64,000 bases of DNA from Microbacterium halotolerans (GTDB lineage: Bacteria; Actinomycetota; Actinomycetes; Actinomycetales; Microbacteriaceae). The notes beneath the pieces were generated by a model. That model worked only from the letters and a program-made list of their open reading frames with translations. It did no database searches and had not been told where the DNA came from. How positions within the stretch are numbered: the stretch's first letter is position 1; the number at the start of each line of letters is the position of its first letter. The stretch spans positions 71,961 through 135,960 of the forward strand of contig NZ_KZ984052.1 of the NCBI RefSeq assembly GCF_003569805.1. Direction: 5' to 3'. Shown in pieces: positions 11,710-21,141 of this stretch. A program made the position numbers and the translations under genes.

Positions 11710-12735
11710 ATGAGCACAACGCACTCCCGCCCCCGTCGCAGACGCGTGTCGATGGCGGACGTCGCCGCCCGCGCCGGCGTGTCGGCGCAGACCGTCTCGC
11801 GGGTGGCAAACGGAACCGGCACGGTGATCCCCGATACCCGCGACCGCGTCATCCGGGCCATGAACGAGCTCGGCTACCGGCCGAACAGCGCAGCCCGTGC
11901 GCTGAAGCTCGGTTCGTTCCGCACGATCGGCGTGCTCTCGCAGACGCTCTCGACGATCGGCGATGTGCGCACGATCGAGGCGATTGCGCAGAGCGCGGCA
12001 GCGGAGGGCTACGCGACCACCCTGATCCCTGTGCATGCGACGAGCCTCGCCGATGTGGATCGTGTGTTCTCTCGGCTGCAGGAGCTCGCCGTCGATGCGC
12101 TGATCCTCAACCTCGAGGCGCCGCAGCTGCTGCACGCAGCCGGCCTGCTGCCGCCGGGTGTGCCCGCGGTGTATATGGATCCGGATGCGCCGGGGGCGGA
12201 GGTGATCGTCGACACCGATCAGATGGGCGGTGCGACTCTGGCCACCCAGCACCTGCTCGGGCTCGGTCATCGCACGGTGTGGCATCTGGCCGGTCCGGAA
12301 GCGTCACGGCCCGCGTCGCGTCGCATCCGCGGGTGGCGAGAGACGCTCGAGCGAGCGGGGTGCGACGTGCCGGAGCCGCTGCGGGGCGACTGGAGCGTCG
12401 CTTCTGGCTACGAGGCGGGGAGGAGGCTCGCCGAGCGAAGCGACGTGACAGCCGTGTTCTGCGCGAACGACCAGATGGCGCTCGGGCTGTACCGCGCGCT
12501 CGCCGAGGCGGGCAGATCGATTCCGGATGACGTGAGCGTGGTCGGCTTCGACGACATCGCGGACGCTCGCGCCTATGCGCCGCCGCTGACATCCGTGCAC
12601 CACGACTTCGCGGACGTGGGCAACCGCTGTGTGGCGGCCGCGCTCACCCTGGTGCGCGGCGAGACGGCGGAGTCGCTGTCGGTCGTGGAGCCGCAGCTCG
12701 TCGTGCGGGAGAGCACCGCGGCGCTGGCGGGGTGA
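11710..12735 (+). CDS. LacI-family transcriptional repressor
   Basis: A 341-residue regulator. The HTH is at the N-terminus (VSMADVAARAGVSAQTVSRVAN) followed by the hinge helix region RPNSAARALKLGSFRTIGVL and a periplasmic-binding-like effector domain ending in SVVGFDDIADARAYAPPLTSVHHDF. The start at 11710 fits the family; the open frame runs 384 codons upstream but is antisense to the permease gene. It probably represses the divergent galactoside transporter and beta-galactosidase through the 11636 operator, and its inducer is likely the imported sugar or galactose. Confidence 0.94.
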   Translation: MSTTHSRPRRRRVSMADVAARAGVSAQTVSRVANGTGTVIPDTRDRVIRAMNELGYRPNSAARALKLGSFRTIGVLSQTLSTIGDVRTIEAIAQSAAAEGYATTLIPVHATSLADVDRVFSRLQELAVDALILNLEAPQLLHAAGLLPPGVPAVYMDPDAPGAEVIVDTDQMGGATLATQHLLGLGHRTVWHLAGPEASRPASRRIRGWRETLERAGCDVPEPLRGDWSVASGYEAGRRLAERSDVTAVFCANDQMALGLYRALAEAGRSIPDDVSVVGFDDIADARAYAPPLTSVHHDFADVGNRCVAAALTLVRGETAESLSVVEPQLVVRESTAALAG

Positions 12736-12794
12736 GCCTGGGTGTGACGCTGATCCGCCGCTGCGATGCCTCGCAAAGGGCGGTGGGAACCTGT

Positions 12795-12967
12795 TAGCAT
12801 GGGGTGTCACGCGTGTGCGTGCGTATCGGCGTGTTCGCCGGTCGTTCGCCTGCGAGGCTCAGCACAACCCAACCATCGCCTCGGTTCATCCGTGGTCGCG
12901 TGCGCCGGGACGCCGACGCTCCGCCGAACCGAAGCCCGAGTAACAAACCCTTAAGGCAAACCACTAC
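12795..12967 (+). promoter_or_regulatory. rpsA promoter and long leader
   Basis: TAGCAT at 12795-12800 is the best -10 box upstream of rpsA. If used, the mRNA has an untranslated leader of about 160 bases before ATG 12968. Ribosomal protein S1 represses its own translation in other bacteria, so a structured leader is plausible; the start site is inferred. Confidence 0.4.
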
Positions 12968-14437
12968 ATGACTAACGAAACGACCGCCACGGCCACCAAG
13001 CAGGTCGCGATCAACGACATCGGCTCTGCTGAGGACTTCCTGGCCGCGGTCGAGAAGACTCTCAAGTTCTTCAACGACGGCGACATCATCGACGGCACGA
13101 TCGTCAAGATCGACCGCGACGAGGTGCTCCTCGACGTGGGGTACAAGACCGAGGGCGTCATCCCCTCGCGCGAGCTCTCGATCAAGCACGACGTCGACCC
13201 CAACGAGGTCGTCGAGGTCGGCGACAGCGTCGAGGCCCTTGTCCTCCAGAAGGAGGACAAGGAAGGTCGTCTGATCCTGTCGAAGAAGCGCGCGCAGTAC
13301 GAGCGCGCGTGGGGCGACGTGGAGAAGATCAAGGAGAACGACGGCGTCGTCACCGGCACCGTCATCGAGGTCGTCAAGGGCGGCCTCATCGTCGACATCG
13401 GACTCCGCGGATTCCTGCCGGCTTCGCTCATCGAGCTGCGCCGCGTTCGCGACCTCACGCCGTACCTCGGCCAGGAGATCGAGGCGAAGATCCTCGAGCT
13501 CGACAAGAACCGCAACAACGTCGTGCTCTCGCGCCGCGCCCTCCTCGAGGAGACGCAGTCGGCCAGCCGTGCGCAGTTCCTCAACGGTCTGCACAAGGGT
13601 CAGGTCCGCAAGGGCACGGTCTCGTCGATCGTCAACTTCGGTGCGTTCGTCGACCTCGGCGGCGTCGATGGCCTCGTGCACGTCTCCGAGCTCAGCTGGA
13701 AGCACATCGAGCACGCCAGCGAGGTCGTCGAGGTGGGCCAGGAGGTCACCGTCGAGGTTCTCGACGTCGACCTCGACCGCGAGCGCGTCTCCCTGTCGCT
13801 GAAGGCGACGCAGGAGGACCCGTGGCAGGTCTTCGCCCGCACGCACGCCATCGGCCAGATCACGCCGGGCAAGGTCACCAAGCTCGTTCCCTTCGGCGCG
13901 TTCGTCCGCGTCGCGGACGGCATCGAGGGCCTCGTGCACATCTCCGAGCTGTCGGACAAGCACGTCGAGCTCGCCGAGCAGGTCGTGTCGGTCGGCGAAG
14001 AGGTCTTCGTCCGCGTCATCGACATCGACCTCGACCGTCGTCGCATCTCGCTCTCGCTCAAGCAGGCGAACGAGATGGTCGACCCGAACGGCACCGAGTT
14101 CGACCCGGCGCTGTACGGCATGACCACCGAGTACGACGAGAACGGTGAGTACAAGTACCCCGAGGGCTTCGACCCCGAGACGAACCAGTGGCTCGAGGGC
14201 CACGACGAGGCTCGTCAGACATGGGAGAACGAGTACTCCGCCGCTCAGGCTCGTTGGGAAGCGCACAAGGCGCAGGTCACCAAGGCGCTCGAGGCCGAGG
14301 CGACTGCCAGCCAGGACTTCGGCGGCGAGTCCGCCGCGTCCTCGGACCAGCAGCACACGGCCGACGCCAACGGCGCAGGCACACTTGCCGACGACGAGGC
14401 ACTCGCGGCTCTGCGCGAGAAGCTCGCCGGCTCGTAA
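12968..14437 (+). CDS. rpsA: 30S ribosomal protein S1
   Basis: S1 helps the 30S subunit bind mRNA. The 489-residue protein has four S1 repeats, as in other high-GC Gram-positives: they begin near residues 36 (DIIDGTIVKIDRDEVLLDVG), 122 (VVTGTVIEVVKGGLIVDIGL), 208 (VRKGTVSSIVNFGAFVDLGG) and 292 (ITPGKVTKLVPFGAFVRVAD). A C-terminal tail from about residue 375 is rich in Glu, Ala and Gln. The start is ATG 12968 after ttaaggcaaacc. The upstream leader is long, and a hairpin terminator follows at 14456. Confidence 0.97.
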   Translation: MTNETTATATKQVAINDIGSAEDFLAAVEKTLKFFNDGDIIDGTIVKIDRDEVLLDVGYKTEGVIPSRELSIKHDVDPNEVVEVGDSVEALVLQKEDKEGRLILSKKRAQYERAWGDVEKIKENDGVVTGTVIEVVKGGLIVDIGLRGFLPASLIELRRVRDLTPYLGQEIEAKILELDKNRNNVVLSRRALLEETQSASRAQFLNGLHKGQVRKGTVSSIVNFGAFVDLGGVDGLVHVSELSWKHIEHASEVVEVGQEVTVEVLDVDLDRERVSLSLKATQEDPWQVFARTHAIGQITPGKVTKLVPFGAFVRVADGIEGLVHISELSDKHVELAEQVVSVGEEVFVRVIDIDLDRRRISLSLKQANEMVDPNGTEFDPALYGMTTEYDENGEYKYPEGFDPETNQWLEGHDEARQTWENEYSAAQARWEAHKAQVTKALEAEATASQDFGGESAASSDQQHTADANGAGTLADDEALAALREKLAGS

Positions 14438-14455
14438 GCACACGAGAGCAGGCTG

Positions 14456-14488
14456 ATCGGGTCGGGTCCTTCGGGGGCCCGGCCCGAT
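14456..14488 (+). terminator. rpsA terminator hairpin
   Basis: A 14-base stem (14456-14469 with 14475-14488, two G-U pairs) with a ttcgg loop lies 18 bases after the rpsA stop and is followed by tcgtgtttctg, a modest U-rich stretch. Confidence 0.75.
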
Positions 14489-14654
14489 TCGTGTTTCTGC
14501 AGTTCATCCGCGAGCCATCGCACGCGAACGGATGTGCCGTCGTGCGCGTGTGATGGGCTCGTCATCTGTGTTGTCGTCGGCGTACGGTCTCGCGGTGATC
14601 GATGACGGCGCAGACGAACGCCGTTTCGGCGCGGTGTCGCGCAGAATGGAAGGC

Positions 14655-15020
14655 ATGGACGAATGCCCCTGCGGACGCGCCCCGTACGCCGAGTGCTGCG
14701 GCCCGCTGCTCGAAGGGCAGCGGGCGGCGGAGACGCCGGAGGAGCTGATGAGGTCGCGGTACACGGCGTTCGTGAAGGGCGACCGGTTCCACCTCGCCCG
14801 TACCTGGCATCCGCGCACGCGGCCCGAAGACGTCTCCGCCGACCCGTCGACCCGCTGGACGGATCTGCAGATCCTCTCGTCCGCGGACGACGGCGACACC
14901 GGCACGGTCGACTTCGTCGCCCGATTCGAGGGCAGGCACGGCCCGGACGAGCTGCGCGAGCACTCGCGCTTCGCGCGCCGGGCCGGACGCTGGGTCTACG
15001 TCGACGGAGATGTGGGGTGA
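14655..15020 (+). CDS. YchJ-family protein with SEC-C motif
   Basis: A 121-residue protein of the UPF0225/YchJ family. It starts with a SEC-C-like metal-binding motif (CPCGRAPYAECCGPLLEG) followed by EELMRSRYTAFVKGD, and continues as an NTF2-like fold ending RWVYVDGDVG. The biochemical role of the family is not established. ATG 14655 is preferred, with ggaagg just upstream; ATG 14646 in the same frame is an alternative. It stands alone between rpsA and coaE. Confidence 0.85.
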   Translation: MDECPCGRAPYAECCGPLLEGQRAAETPEELMRSRYTAFVKGDRFHLARTWHPRTRPEDVSADPSTRWTDLQILSSADDGDTGTVDFVARFEGRHGPDELREHSRFARRAGRWVYVDGDVG

Positions 15021-15104
15021 GAGCCGGCTCGCGAGATGCGCCGATATCGAGAGGACGCGCCAAGAAGTCGGCGCATCTCGGCGACGGTCCATAGACTCGG
15101 ACGC

Positions 15105-15698
15105 ATGCCGCTCATCGCACTCACCGGGGGGATCGCGTCCGGCAAGTCGACGATCGCGCGACGGCTCGCCGAGCGCGGGGCGGTCGTGGTGGACGCCGAT
15201 GCGACGGTCCGCGAGCTGCAGGAGCCAGGTCGGCCAGTCACGCGGGCGATCGGAGAGGCCTTCCCCGGGGTCGTCGGGCCGGACGGTGCGCTCGACCGCG
15301 CGGCCCTCGGCTCGGTCGTGTTCGGCGATCCGGATGCCCTCGCGCGGCTGAACGCGATCGTTCATCCTGCCGTGAAGCAAGAGACTCAGCGGCGCTTCGC
15401 CGCGGCTTTCGCCGCCGACCCGGACGCCGTGGTCGTCTACGACGTGCCGCTCCTGGCCGAAGCGCGCGGCACGGGGGAGTGGGATCTCGTCGTGGTCGCG
15501 GATGCCCCCGCCGAGGAACGTGTGGCGCGGTTGGTCTCGGAGCGCGGTATGAGCGAAGCCGACGCGCGAGCGCGCATCGCCAATCAGGTCGACGACGCCG
15601 AGCGCCGTGCCATCGCCGATGTTGTGATCGACACATCAGGCGCGCTCGAAGACACCATGCGCCAGTCCGACGCGCTGTGGGCGCAGGTCGCGGGCTGA
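15105..15698 (+). CDS. coaE: Dephospho-CoA kinase
   Basis: Phosphorylates dephospho-CoA at the ribose 3-prime hydroxyl with ATP, the last step of CoA synthesis. The 197-residue protein opens with the P-loop LTGGIASGKSTIARRLAERG and has the family landmarks VVDADATVRELQEPG, HPAVKQETQRRF and VYDVPLLAE. TAGACT at 15092-15097 is seven bases before the ATG, so the message is probably leaderless and this start is favoured over the upstream in-frame ATG at 15036. Confidence 0.95.
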   Translation: MPLIALTGGIASGKSTIARRLAERGAVVVDADATVRELQEPGRPVTRAIGEAFPGVVGPDGALDRAALGSVVFGDPDALARLNAIVHPAVKQETQRRFAAAFAADPDAVVVYDVPLLAEARGTGEWDLVVVADAPAEERVARLVSERGMSEADARARIANQVDDAERRAIADVVIDTSGALEDTMRQSDALWAQVAG

Positions 15699-15716
15699 GG
15701 CGCGCTCCCGCTCCGG

Positions 15717-15808
15717 ACACAACGCAGTCGATCTGCGCGAGCATCGGGCGAAACGGCAGGAGCGGCGCGGACGCACTGTTCGAACATCCGGAATCGACTG
15801 CGTTGTGT
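15717..15808. repeat. 16-bp perfect inverted repeat with 60-base spacer
   Basis: acacaacgcagtcgat (15717-15732) is repeated exactly in inverted orientation at 15793-15808. The element fills the gap between convergent genes coaE and the FAD/NAD(P) protein. The spacer is GC-rich with its own short symmetries. It may be a bidirectional terminator or a small non-autonomous repeat; neither can be proven from one copy. Confidence 0.6.
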
Positions 15809-15865
15809 TCAGGCAACGGCGAATGCGCGGTCCCGGTTCGGCGGCGCGAATCGCCGAGCCGGGCG

Positions 15866-17881
15866 TCAGCCGTTCTGGGCTGATCGCAGCAGGCTGCGGG
15901 CGACGCGATCGGTCTCGCGCAGCATCGTCGCATCGGCGCCCGGCATGGGGCTGATGATCGCGTCGTGCATGGTCTCGTCGACCGGAATGCCCGCGATGTG
16001 GAACGCACGGTCTATGGTGCCGTCGGCGCGGATGAGCCGCCCCGTGCCGGGGGCGACGTCGACCCCGCCGGTCGCCACGACGTCCCCTGCGCGCGATGAC
16101 ACCTCGAACGGACGGATGCGACCAGCGTCGCCCAGGGACCGGACGAGCGGGTCGGCGCTGCGACCGACGTCGTGGAACCGCATCAGAGCGTCGATGAGCA
16201 CGGGTGCCGTCACATCGGCACCGGTCACGGCGGATGTCGCGCGGAATCCGTCGGCATCGGCCTCGACACCTGCGGCTGGGCCGATGAAGCGCACCAGCCC
16301 CGCTCGGTGCAGCGCCAGCAGCTGACGATTGCGGAACGCCGGCGGCCCGGAGCCGGCATGGTTGCCGATCGCCTGGAACCGCGCCTGTCCGCCCCAGCGC
16401 GACTCGGCGTCGAACCCGCCGAACGCGCCGGCCCGGTATGCCACGCCGCGTGCCGACGCCACTGCCCACAGCGCCGCCTTCACCGGGCTGTCCGCGCCGC
16501 GCTCGGCCTCGTGCAGGTCGTCCGCGACGAAGCGCGTCGCCCATTCGTCGAACTCCTCGGGCCCGGAGAAGCGGATGTCATGGCCGGGGGAGATCACCGC
16601 GCCGAGATCGAGCCGGTCGTCGGGATCGGGGACGAAGGGTGCGACGGCCTCTGCGAGGGCGGTCACGATCGGGGAGCGGGCCGGATCGCCGACATCCGGA
16701 TGAGCGCTGTTCGCGCCGATGTCGACGGCGTCGATCGCCGCGAGAGCGCCGTCCAGGTCGATGGCGCCCGGCTTCACACGATGGAGCGTCGTGCTGTGGG
16801 CGCAGTAGGCGTCCTTGGCGATCAGGGGCCACAGCTCGCGGTCGAAATCGATGGGACGTGGGTGCGCCGACCAGTCGATGCTTCGTGCGTACCGCAGGTC
16901 GGCCTTCGGCGGCAGGGAGCCGTACAGGGTCTTCGCGCGGTAGGGCACGCCGCGATTCGAGGTGACGAACAAGCGGGGCTCTCTGCCCGACGGCTCGTAC
17001 CGCAGCCCCCACGGCACCTCGCCGTCGGCGACGAAGCGCCCGCCGCGCTCCACCGTGAGCAGTGCCATGGCATCGAAGAAGCCCATGCCGACGCCGCGGA
17101 CGATCGCGTCGGCGCCGTCCGGCACGGCGGAGAGGTTCTGGTCGACGGGACTTCCCTGCCGTACCCACACCAGCGCGGGGCTCGCCGCCACGGCATCGGC
17201 CAGCTCCGTCTCGCGGCCCGAGGGCGCAGAGCGAAGCCATCCCGTGGCCGCGACGACCGCGTCAGCCTCGATCCGTTCACCGGATCGGAGGGAGAGCACC
17301 TGCCTGCCAGCCTGCTCATAGACGCCCGTGACTCGATCCGTGTGCTCGTGCACGTGCACGTCATCCGGGGCAGAGGCGACGGCGCGCCCCCAGCACCAGC
17401 GGATGTACTCGCCGTAGAGCGACCTGCTGGGATGCGACTCCGGACGCTGCGCCTCGAGCTCGTCGCGGTACTCCTCGACGAAGCCCTCGCGCACCGGATG
17501 AGATGAGAAGACCCGCACGTGCTCCGGATCGACGTCGTCGATGCGGCGACGGACCTCGCCGGCCGGAACGGCATCCGGAACATCCTGCGCGAGTGCGAGC
17601 TGGCACCACTCGTACATCGTGGGCCCCTGCCTGACCGGACCGTCCATCTTCACCGACTCGTCGGTGAAGAGCGTGACGGCGTCCGCCAGGGTGTTCATGC
17701 ACAGTTCGCGGGTCTGATCGGTGCGCCACACTCGGCCGGCGCCGATCTGGGTGTCGTCGATGATGTGCACGTCGAGTGGTCGAGGGCCGAGCTCACCGAG
17801 GTTCGCGACCATCCGGTCGAGAAGGAGAACGCCCCGGGGGCCGCCCCCGACGATCGCGATGGCGGGTCGGCGGGAGGTCAT
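15866..17881 (-). CDS. FAD/NAD(P)-binding protein
   Basis: A 671-residue flavoprotein-like protein. The N-terminus IAIVGGGPRGVLLLDRMV is a dinucleotide-binding GxGxxG motif, followed by HIIDDTQIGAGRVW and a second dinucleotide-type region (ERIEADAVVAATGWL); the C-terminal part has the VVATGGVDVAPGTG turn. It belongs to the broad FAD-NAD(P)-binding family; the substrate is unknown. GTG and ATG starts further upstream exist, but ATG 17881 with atggagcg just before it and the Rossmann motif immediately after is the best choice. It is transcribed divergently from the ABC/CMD operon and could act on the same substrate. Confidence 0.75.
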   Translation of the reverse strand: MTSRRPAIAIVGGGPRGVLLLDRMVANLGELGPRPLDVHIIDDTQIGAGRVWRTDQTRELCMNTLADAVTLFTDESVKMDGPVRQGPTMYEWCQLALAQDVPDAVPAGEVRRRIDDVDPEHVRVFSSHPVREGFVEEYRDELEAQRPESHPSRSLYGEYIRWCWGRAVASAPDDVHVHEHTDRVTGVYEQAGRQVLSLRSGERIEADAVVAATGWLRSAPSGRETELADAVAASPALVWVRQGSPVDQNLSAVPDGADAIVRGVGMGFFDAMALLTVERGGRFVADGEVPWGLRYEPSGREPRLFVTSNRGVPYRAKTLYGSLPPKADLRYARSIDWSAHPRPIDFDRELWPLIAKDAYCAHSTTLHRVKPGAIDLDGALAAIDAVDIGANSAHPDVGDPARSPIVTALAEAVAPFVPDPDDRLDLGAVISPGHDIRFSGPEEFDEWATRFVADDLHEAERGADSPVKAALWAVASARGVAYRAGAFGGFDAESRWGGQARFQAIGNHAGSGPPAFRNRQLLALHRAGLVRFIGPAAGVEADADGFRATSAVTGADVTAPVLIDALMRFHDVGRSADPLVRSLGDAGRIRPFEVSSRAGDVVATGGVDVAPGTGRLIRADGTIDRAFHIAGIPVDETMHDAIISPMPGADATMLRETDRVARSLLRSAQNG

Positions 17882-18036
17882 CGCTCCATTCTCCCGCGCA
17901 CACGGCACGCCGGAGCGCACTGGGTGGTTCGTGTCGTCGTGTTTCGTCACGTCGTGCCACCGTGCCCGCGTATGGGGGAAGATGGTACCTACGTCTTTAG
18001 CTACGACGTGGCATCCGACCCCGAAGAAGGACCATC

Positions 18037-19191
18037 ATGACGAAGCGTTTCCGCGTGGCCGCCGCAGCCGTTGTCGCCGCCTCAGCCCTCGCCGCGACGG
18101 CGTGCGCCGCCGGAGACGGCTCGTCCGGCGGTTCCTCAGACGAGCCGATCGTGCTCGGAGTCTCCGGCCCGCTCACGGGCAACCAGGCCGAGTACGGCAA
18201 GAACTGGCAGGAGGGCTTCCAGATCGCCCTCGATGAGATCAACGGCGACGGCGGTGTGAACGGCCGCGAGGTCGAGATCCAGTTCGAGGACAGCCAGGGC
18301 GAGGCCAGCCAGGCCACCACGATCGCGCAGCGCTTCGTCAGCGACGACAGCATCCTCGCCGTGATGGGCGACTTCTCGTCGGCGACGTCGATGGTCGCGA
18401 GCCCGCTGTACCAGCGCGGCGGACTCACTCAGCTCGGCATCACCAACTCGCACCCCGACTTCACCACGACCGGCGACTACATCTTCGCCACGTCGATCAC
18501 ACAGGAGGTCGAGGGCCGCGAGGTCGCCACCAAGACCGGCACCCTCGGCGAGAACATCGCGGTGTTCTACCTGAACACCGACTGGGGCACGACGGCGTTC
18601 GACGTGATCGAGGACCAGATCGCCGAGGACGGCAACAACCTCGTGTATTCGACGGGCGTCGAGGAGGAGTCGACGGACTTCCGTCCGCAGCTCATCGAGG
18701 CGCGCGATGCGGGCGCCGATGTGGTGCTCTACTACACGTACTACTCGTCGACGGCGCTGCTGGCGAAGCAGGCCGACCAGGTGGGGCTGGACGTTCCGGA
18801 GGTCGCGGTGAGCTCCAACTACTCGCCGGAGCTGCTCGACCTCGGCGGAGAGGCCGTGGAGGACATCTATCTCAACACCGTGTTCTTCCCCGGCGCCGAC
18901 GACCCGGCGGTGACCGACTTCGTGACCAGGTTCAACGACGAGTTCGGCTACGACCCGAACTCGTTCGCCGCCTATGCGTACGACGGCGTGAAGCAGCTCG
19001 CCTGGGCCGCGGAGAACGCGGAGACAACGGATCGCGACGGCGTCCGCAACGCTCTCGCAGAGGGAATCGACATCCCCTCTGTGATCTTCGGGCCGACCAC
19101 GTTCAACGACGAGCGCCGCATCGACGACCCGACTTTCACCTGGCTCCAGGTGCAGGACGGCGATTTCGTGCAGACCGACGACCTGAACTGA
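18037..19191 (+). CDS. Branched-chain-type ABC transporter substrate-binding lipoprotein
   Basis: A 384-residue LivJ/UrtA-type receptor. The signal peptide ends in a lipobox-like ATACAAG, so the mature protein would be lipid-anchored. The binding fold starts IVLGVSGPLTGNQAEYGKNW and includes GVNGREVEIQFEDSQ and VMGDFSSATSMVAS, the ligand-binding region of the family. The ligand may be an amino acid, amide or aromatic acid; the sequence does not decide. First gene of a six-gene operon; RBS gaagaagga precedes ATG 18037. Confidence 0.92.
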   Translation: MTKRFRVAAAAVVAASALAATACAAGDGSSGGSSDEPIVLGVSGPLTGNQAEYGKNWQEGFQIALDEINGDGGVNGREVEIQFEDSQGEASQATTIAQRFVSDDSILAVMGDFSSATSMVASPLYQRGGLTQLGITNSHPDFTTTGDYIFATSITQEVEGREVATKTGTLGENIAVFYLNTDWGTTAFDVIEDQIAEDGNNLVYSTGVEEESTDFRPQLIEARDAGADVVLYYTYYSSTALLAKQADQVGLDVPEVAVSSNYSPELLDLGGEAVEDIYLNTVFFPGADDPAVTDFVTRFNDEFGYDPNSFAAYAYDGVKQLAWAAENAETTDRDGVRNALAEGIDIPSVIFGPTTFNDERRIDDPTFTWLQVQDGDFVQTDDLN

Positions 19192-19194
19192 CGC

Positions 19195-21141
19195 ATGCTC
19201 GACACACTCGTCGCCGGACTCATCAACGGCAACGCCTACGCGCTCGTCGCGCTCGGGCTGTCGCTGGTGATCGGCGTCGCGAACGTCGTCAACTTCGCGC
19301 AGGGCTCGCTGTTCGCCGTCGGCGCGATGGTGGGCTGGTGGGTCACCACGACCATGGGCATGCCGCTGTGGGCCGCGGCGCTCGCTGCGATCATCGTGAC
19401 CGGTGCGCTCGGGTGGGTGATCAATCTCGTTGCGGTGCGCCCCTTCGCGGGGCGCGCGCCCATCGCGGCCGTACTGTCGACGATCGCGGTGATGATCATC
19501 CTGGACAATCTCGTGCAGGTCGTCTTCGGACCGCAGGTGCGCCCGTTCGAGACAGGACTGCCGGATGTCAGACTCCAGGTGGGCGGCATCTCGATCGGGC
19601 TGATCGACGTGATCATCCTGGCCACTGGGATCACGCTGATGGTGGCGCTCTCGCTCGTGCTCCGCTTCACCAAGCTGGGCCGCGCGGTGCGCGCGACGAG
19701 CCAGGATCGCGATGCGGCCGCTCAGATGGGGGTTCCCGTCCGTCGCGTGCAGGCGGTGGCGTTCATCGTCGCCTCAGCGCTCGGCGGCCTCGCGGGCGTT
19801 CTCGTCGCGGCGTACTTCGGCACGATCGCGCCCACGCAGGGCTTCCAGATCGGCATCGCAGGCATCGCCGCGGCGACGCTCGGCGGGCTCGGTTCGCTGC
19901 TCGGCGCCGTGGTGGGCGGCTGGATCCTCGGCGTGCTCGAGGCCATCGGCGTGAGCTTCTGGGGTGATTCGGTGCGTCAGCTGATCACCTTCGGAGCGCT
20001 GCTGCTCGTGCTCTGGATCCGTCCAGAGGGCATCTTCGGCAGGAAGACCGTCAAACGAGAACCGCTCACCGGAACCTTCTTCTCGCAGGGGCGCGCGATC
20101 GTGATGCGCTGGTGGCAGATCGCGATCCTCGTCGGGCTCGCCGCACTCCCGATCATCCCCGGAATATTCTCCGGCTACACCACGCAGGTGGGCATCCAGG
20201 TGATCGCGTTCTCGATGATCGCGCTGTCGATGACGGTCATCGGCGGAGCGGCCGGCCAGCTCTCCCTCGGGCAGGCCGGTGCCGTCGCGATCGGCGCCTA
20301 TGCGGCCGCGCTGCTGATGAAGAGCGCCGGGCTGCCGTTCCTCGTGGTGGTGATCCTCGCCGGTCTCATCTCCGCGGTTCTCGTGTCGCTGCTCGCAGCA
20401 CCGAGCTGGCGCCTGTCCGGCCACTATCCAGCGATCGCCACGCTCGCCACGGGAGCGGGGATCTCGGCGCTCATCCTGTTCGCCGAACCGCTCACCGGCG
20501 GCGGATCCGGGATCTCGCTGATCCCGTTCATGGACGTCTTCGGCTACGAGCTCACCTCGACCAGTGAGATCTACGCGATCGGTCTCGCGCTGCTGCTCGC
20601 GCTTGTGCTGATCGTGTGGCGCCTCGGGGGCTCCCACATCGGCCGTTACTGGCGAGCGATCCGCGACGACGAGGTCGCCGCGCGATCGGCGGGCATCGCG
20701 GCTCCGCAGTACAAGTCGCTCGCCTTCGGCGTCGGCGGCTTCATCGCCGGCGTCGCCGGCGCCTACTGGGCCGGACAGTACGGCTACCTCGAGCCGCGCA
20801 TCTTCGACCCGATGCTGTCGTTCCAGATCGTCACGATCGCCGTGCTCGGCTCGATGCTGCGACCCTTCGGCGCGATCGTCGGGTCGGTGATCCTCGTCGG
20901 AGGGCTGGAGGTGTTCCGCTTCAGCGCGGAATGGCGACTGGTGATCTACGGCGTGATCCTGCTCCTGCTCGTCCGGTTCCGTCCAGAGGGGCTGTGGACG
21001 GTTCCGCGCTGGCTCGAGCGCCTTCGCGCGCGCCGCTCCGACCCGAACGCCCACGTCGCCGCGATGGCGTCGTCCGAGACCGTGGGGACCCTCGGCGCCT
21101 CGGATGACGCGGAGCCCGCCGAGAACGGGAGCGAGCGATGA
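19195..21141 (+). CDS. Fused LivH-LivM ABC permease
   Basis: A single 648-residue protein that carries both permeases of a branched-chain-type transporter. Residues 1 to about 290 are LivH-like (MLDTLVAGLINGNAYALVALGLSLVIG, then RAVRATSQDRDAAAQMGVPVRRV as coupling loop). After the linker KTVKREPLTGTFFSQG, residues from about 302 are LivM-like (QIAILVGLAALPIIPG, GQLSLGQAGAVAIGAYAAAL, coupling loop RAIRDDEVAARSAGIAA). Separate genes are the usual state; fusions are known. Three bases separate it from the receptor gene and it overlaps the next gene by four bases. Confidence 0.93.
   Translation: MLDTLVAGLINGNAYALVALGLSLVIGVANVVNFAQGSLFAVGAMVGWWVTTTMGMPLWAAALAAIIVTGALGWVINLVAVRPFAGRAPIAAVLSTIAVMIILDNLVQVVFGPQVRPFETGLPDVRLQVGGISIGLIDVIILATGITLMVALSLVLRFTKLGRAVRATSQDRDAAAQMGVPVRRVQAVAFIVASALGGLAGVLVAAYFGTIAPTQGFQIGIAGIAAATLGGLGSLLGAVVGGWILGVLEAIGVSFWGDSVRQLITFGALLLVLWIRPEGIFGRKTVKREPLTGTFFSQGRAIVMRWWQIAILVGLAALPIIPGIFSGYTTQVGIQVIAFSMIALSMTVIGGAAGQLSLGQAGAVAIGAYAAALLMKSAGLPFLVVVILAGLISAVLVSLLAAPSWRLSGHYPAIATLATGAGISALILFAEPLTGGGSGISLIPFMDVFGYELTSTSEIYAIGLALLLALVLIVWRLGGSHIGRYWRAIRDDEVAARSAGIAAPQYKSLAFGVGGFIAGVAGAYWAGQYGYLEPRIFDPMLSFQIVTIAVLGSMLRPFGAIVGSVILVGGLEVFRFSAEWRLVIYGVILLLLVRFRPEGLWTVPRWLERLRARRSDPNAHVAAMASSETVGTLGASDDAEPAENGSER

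Noticed and set aside
12794..14443. 549-codon open frame antisense to rpsA
   Set aside because: High-GC third positions create long antisense frames; rpsA on the plus strand is unmistakable.
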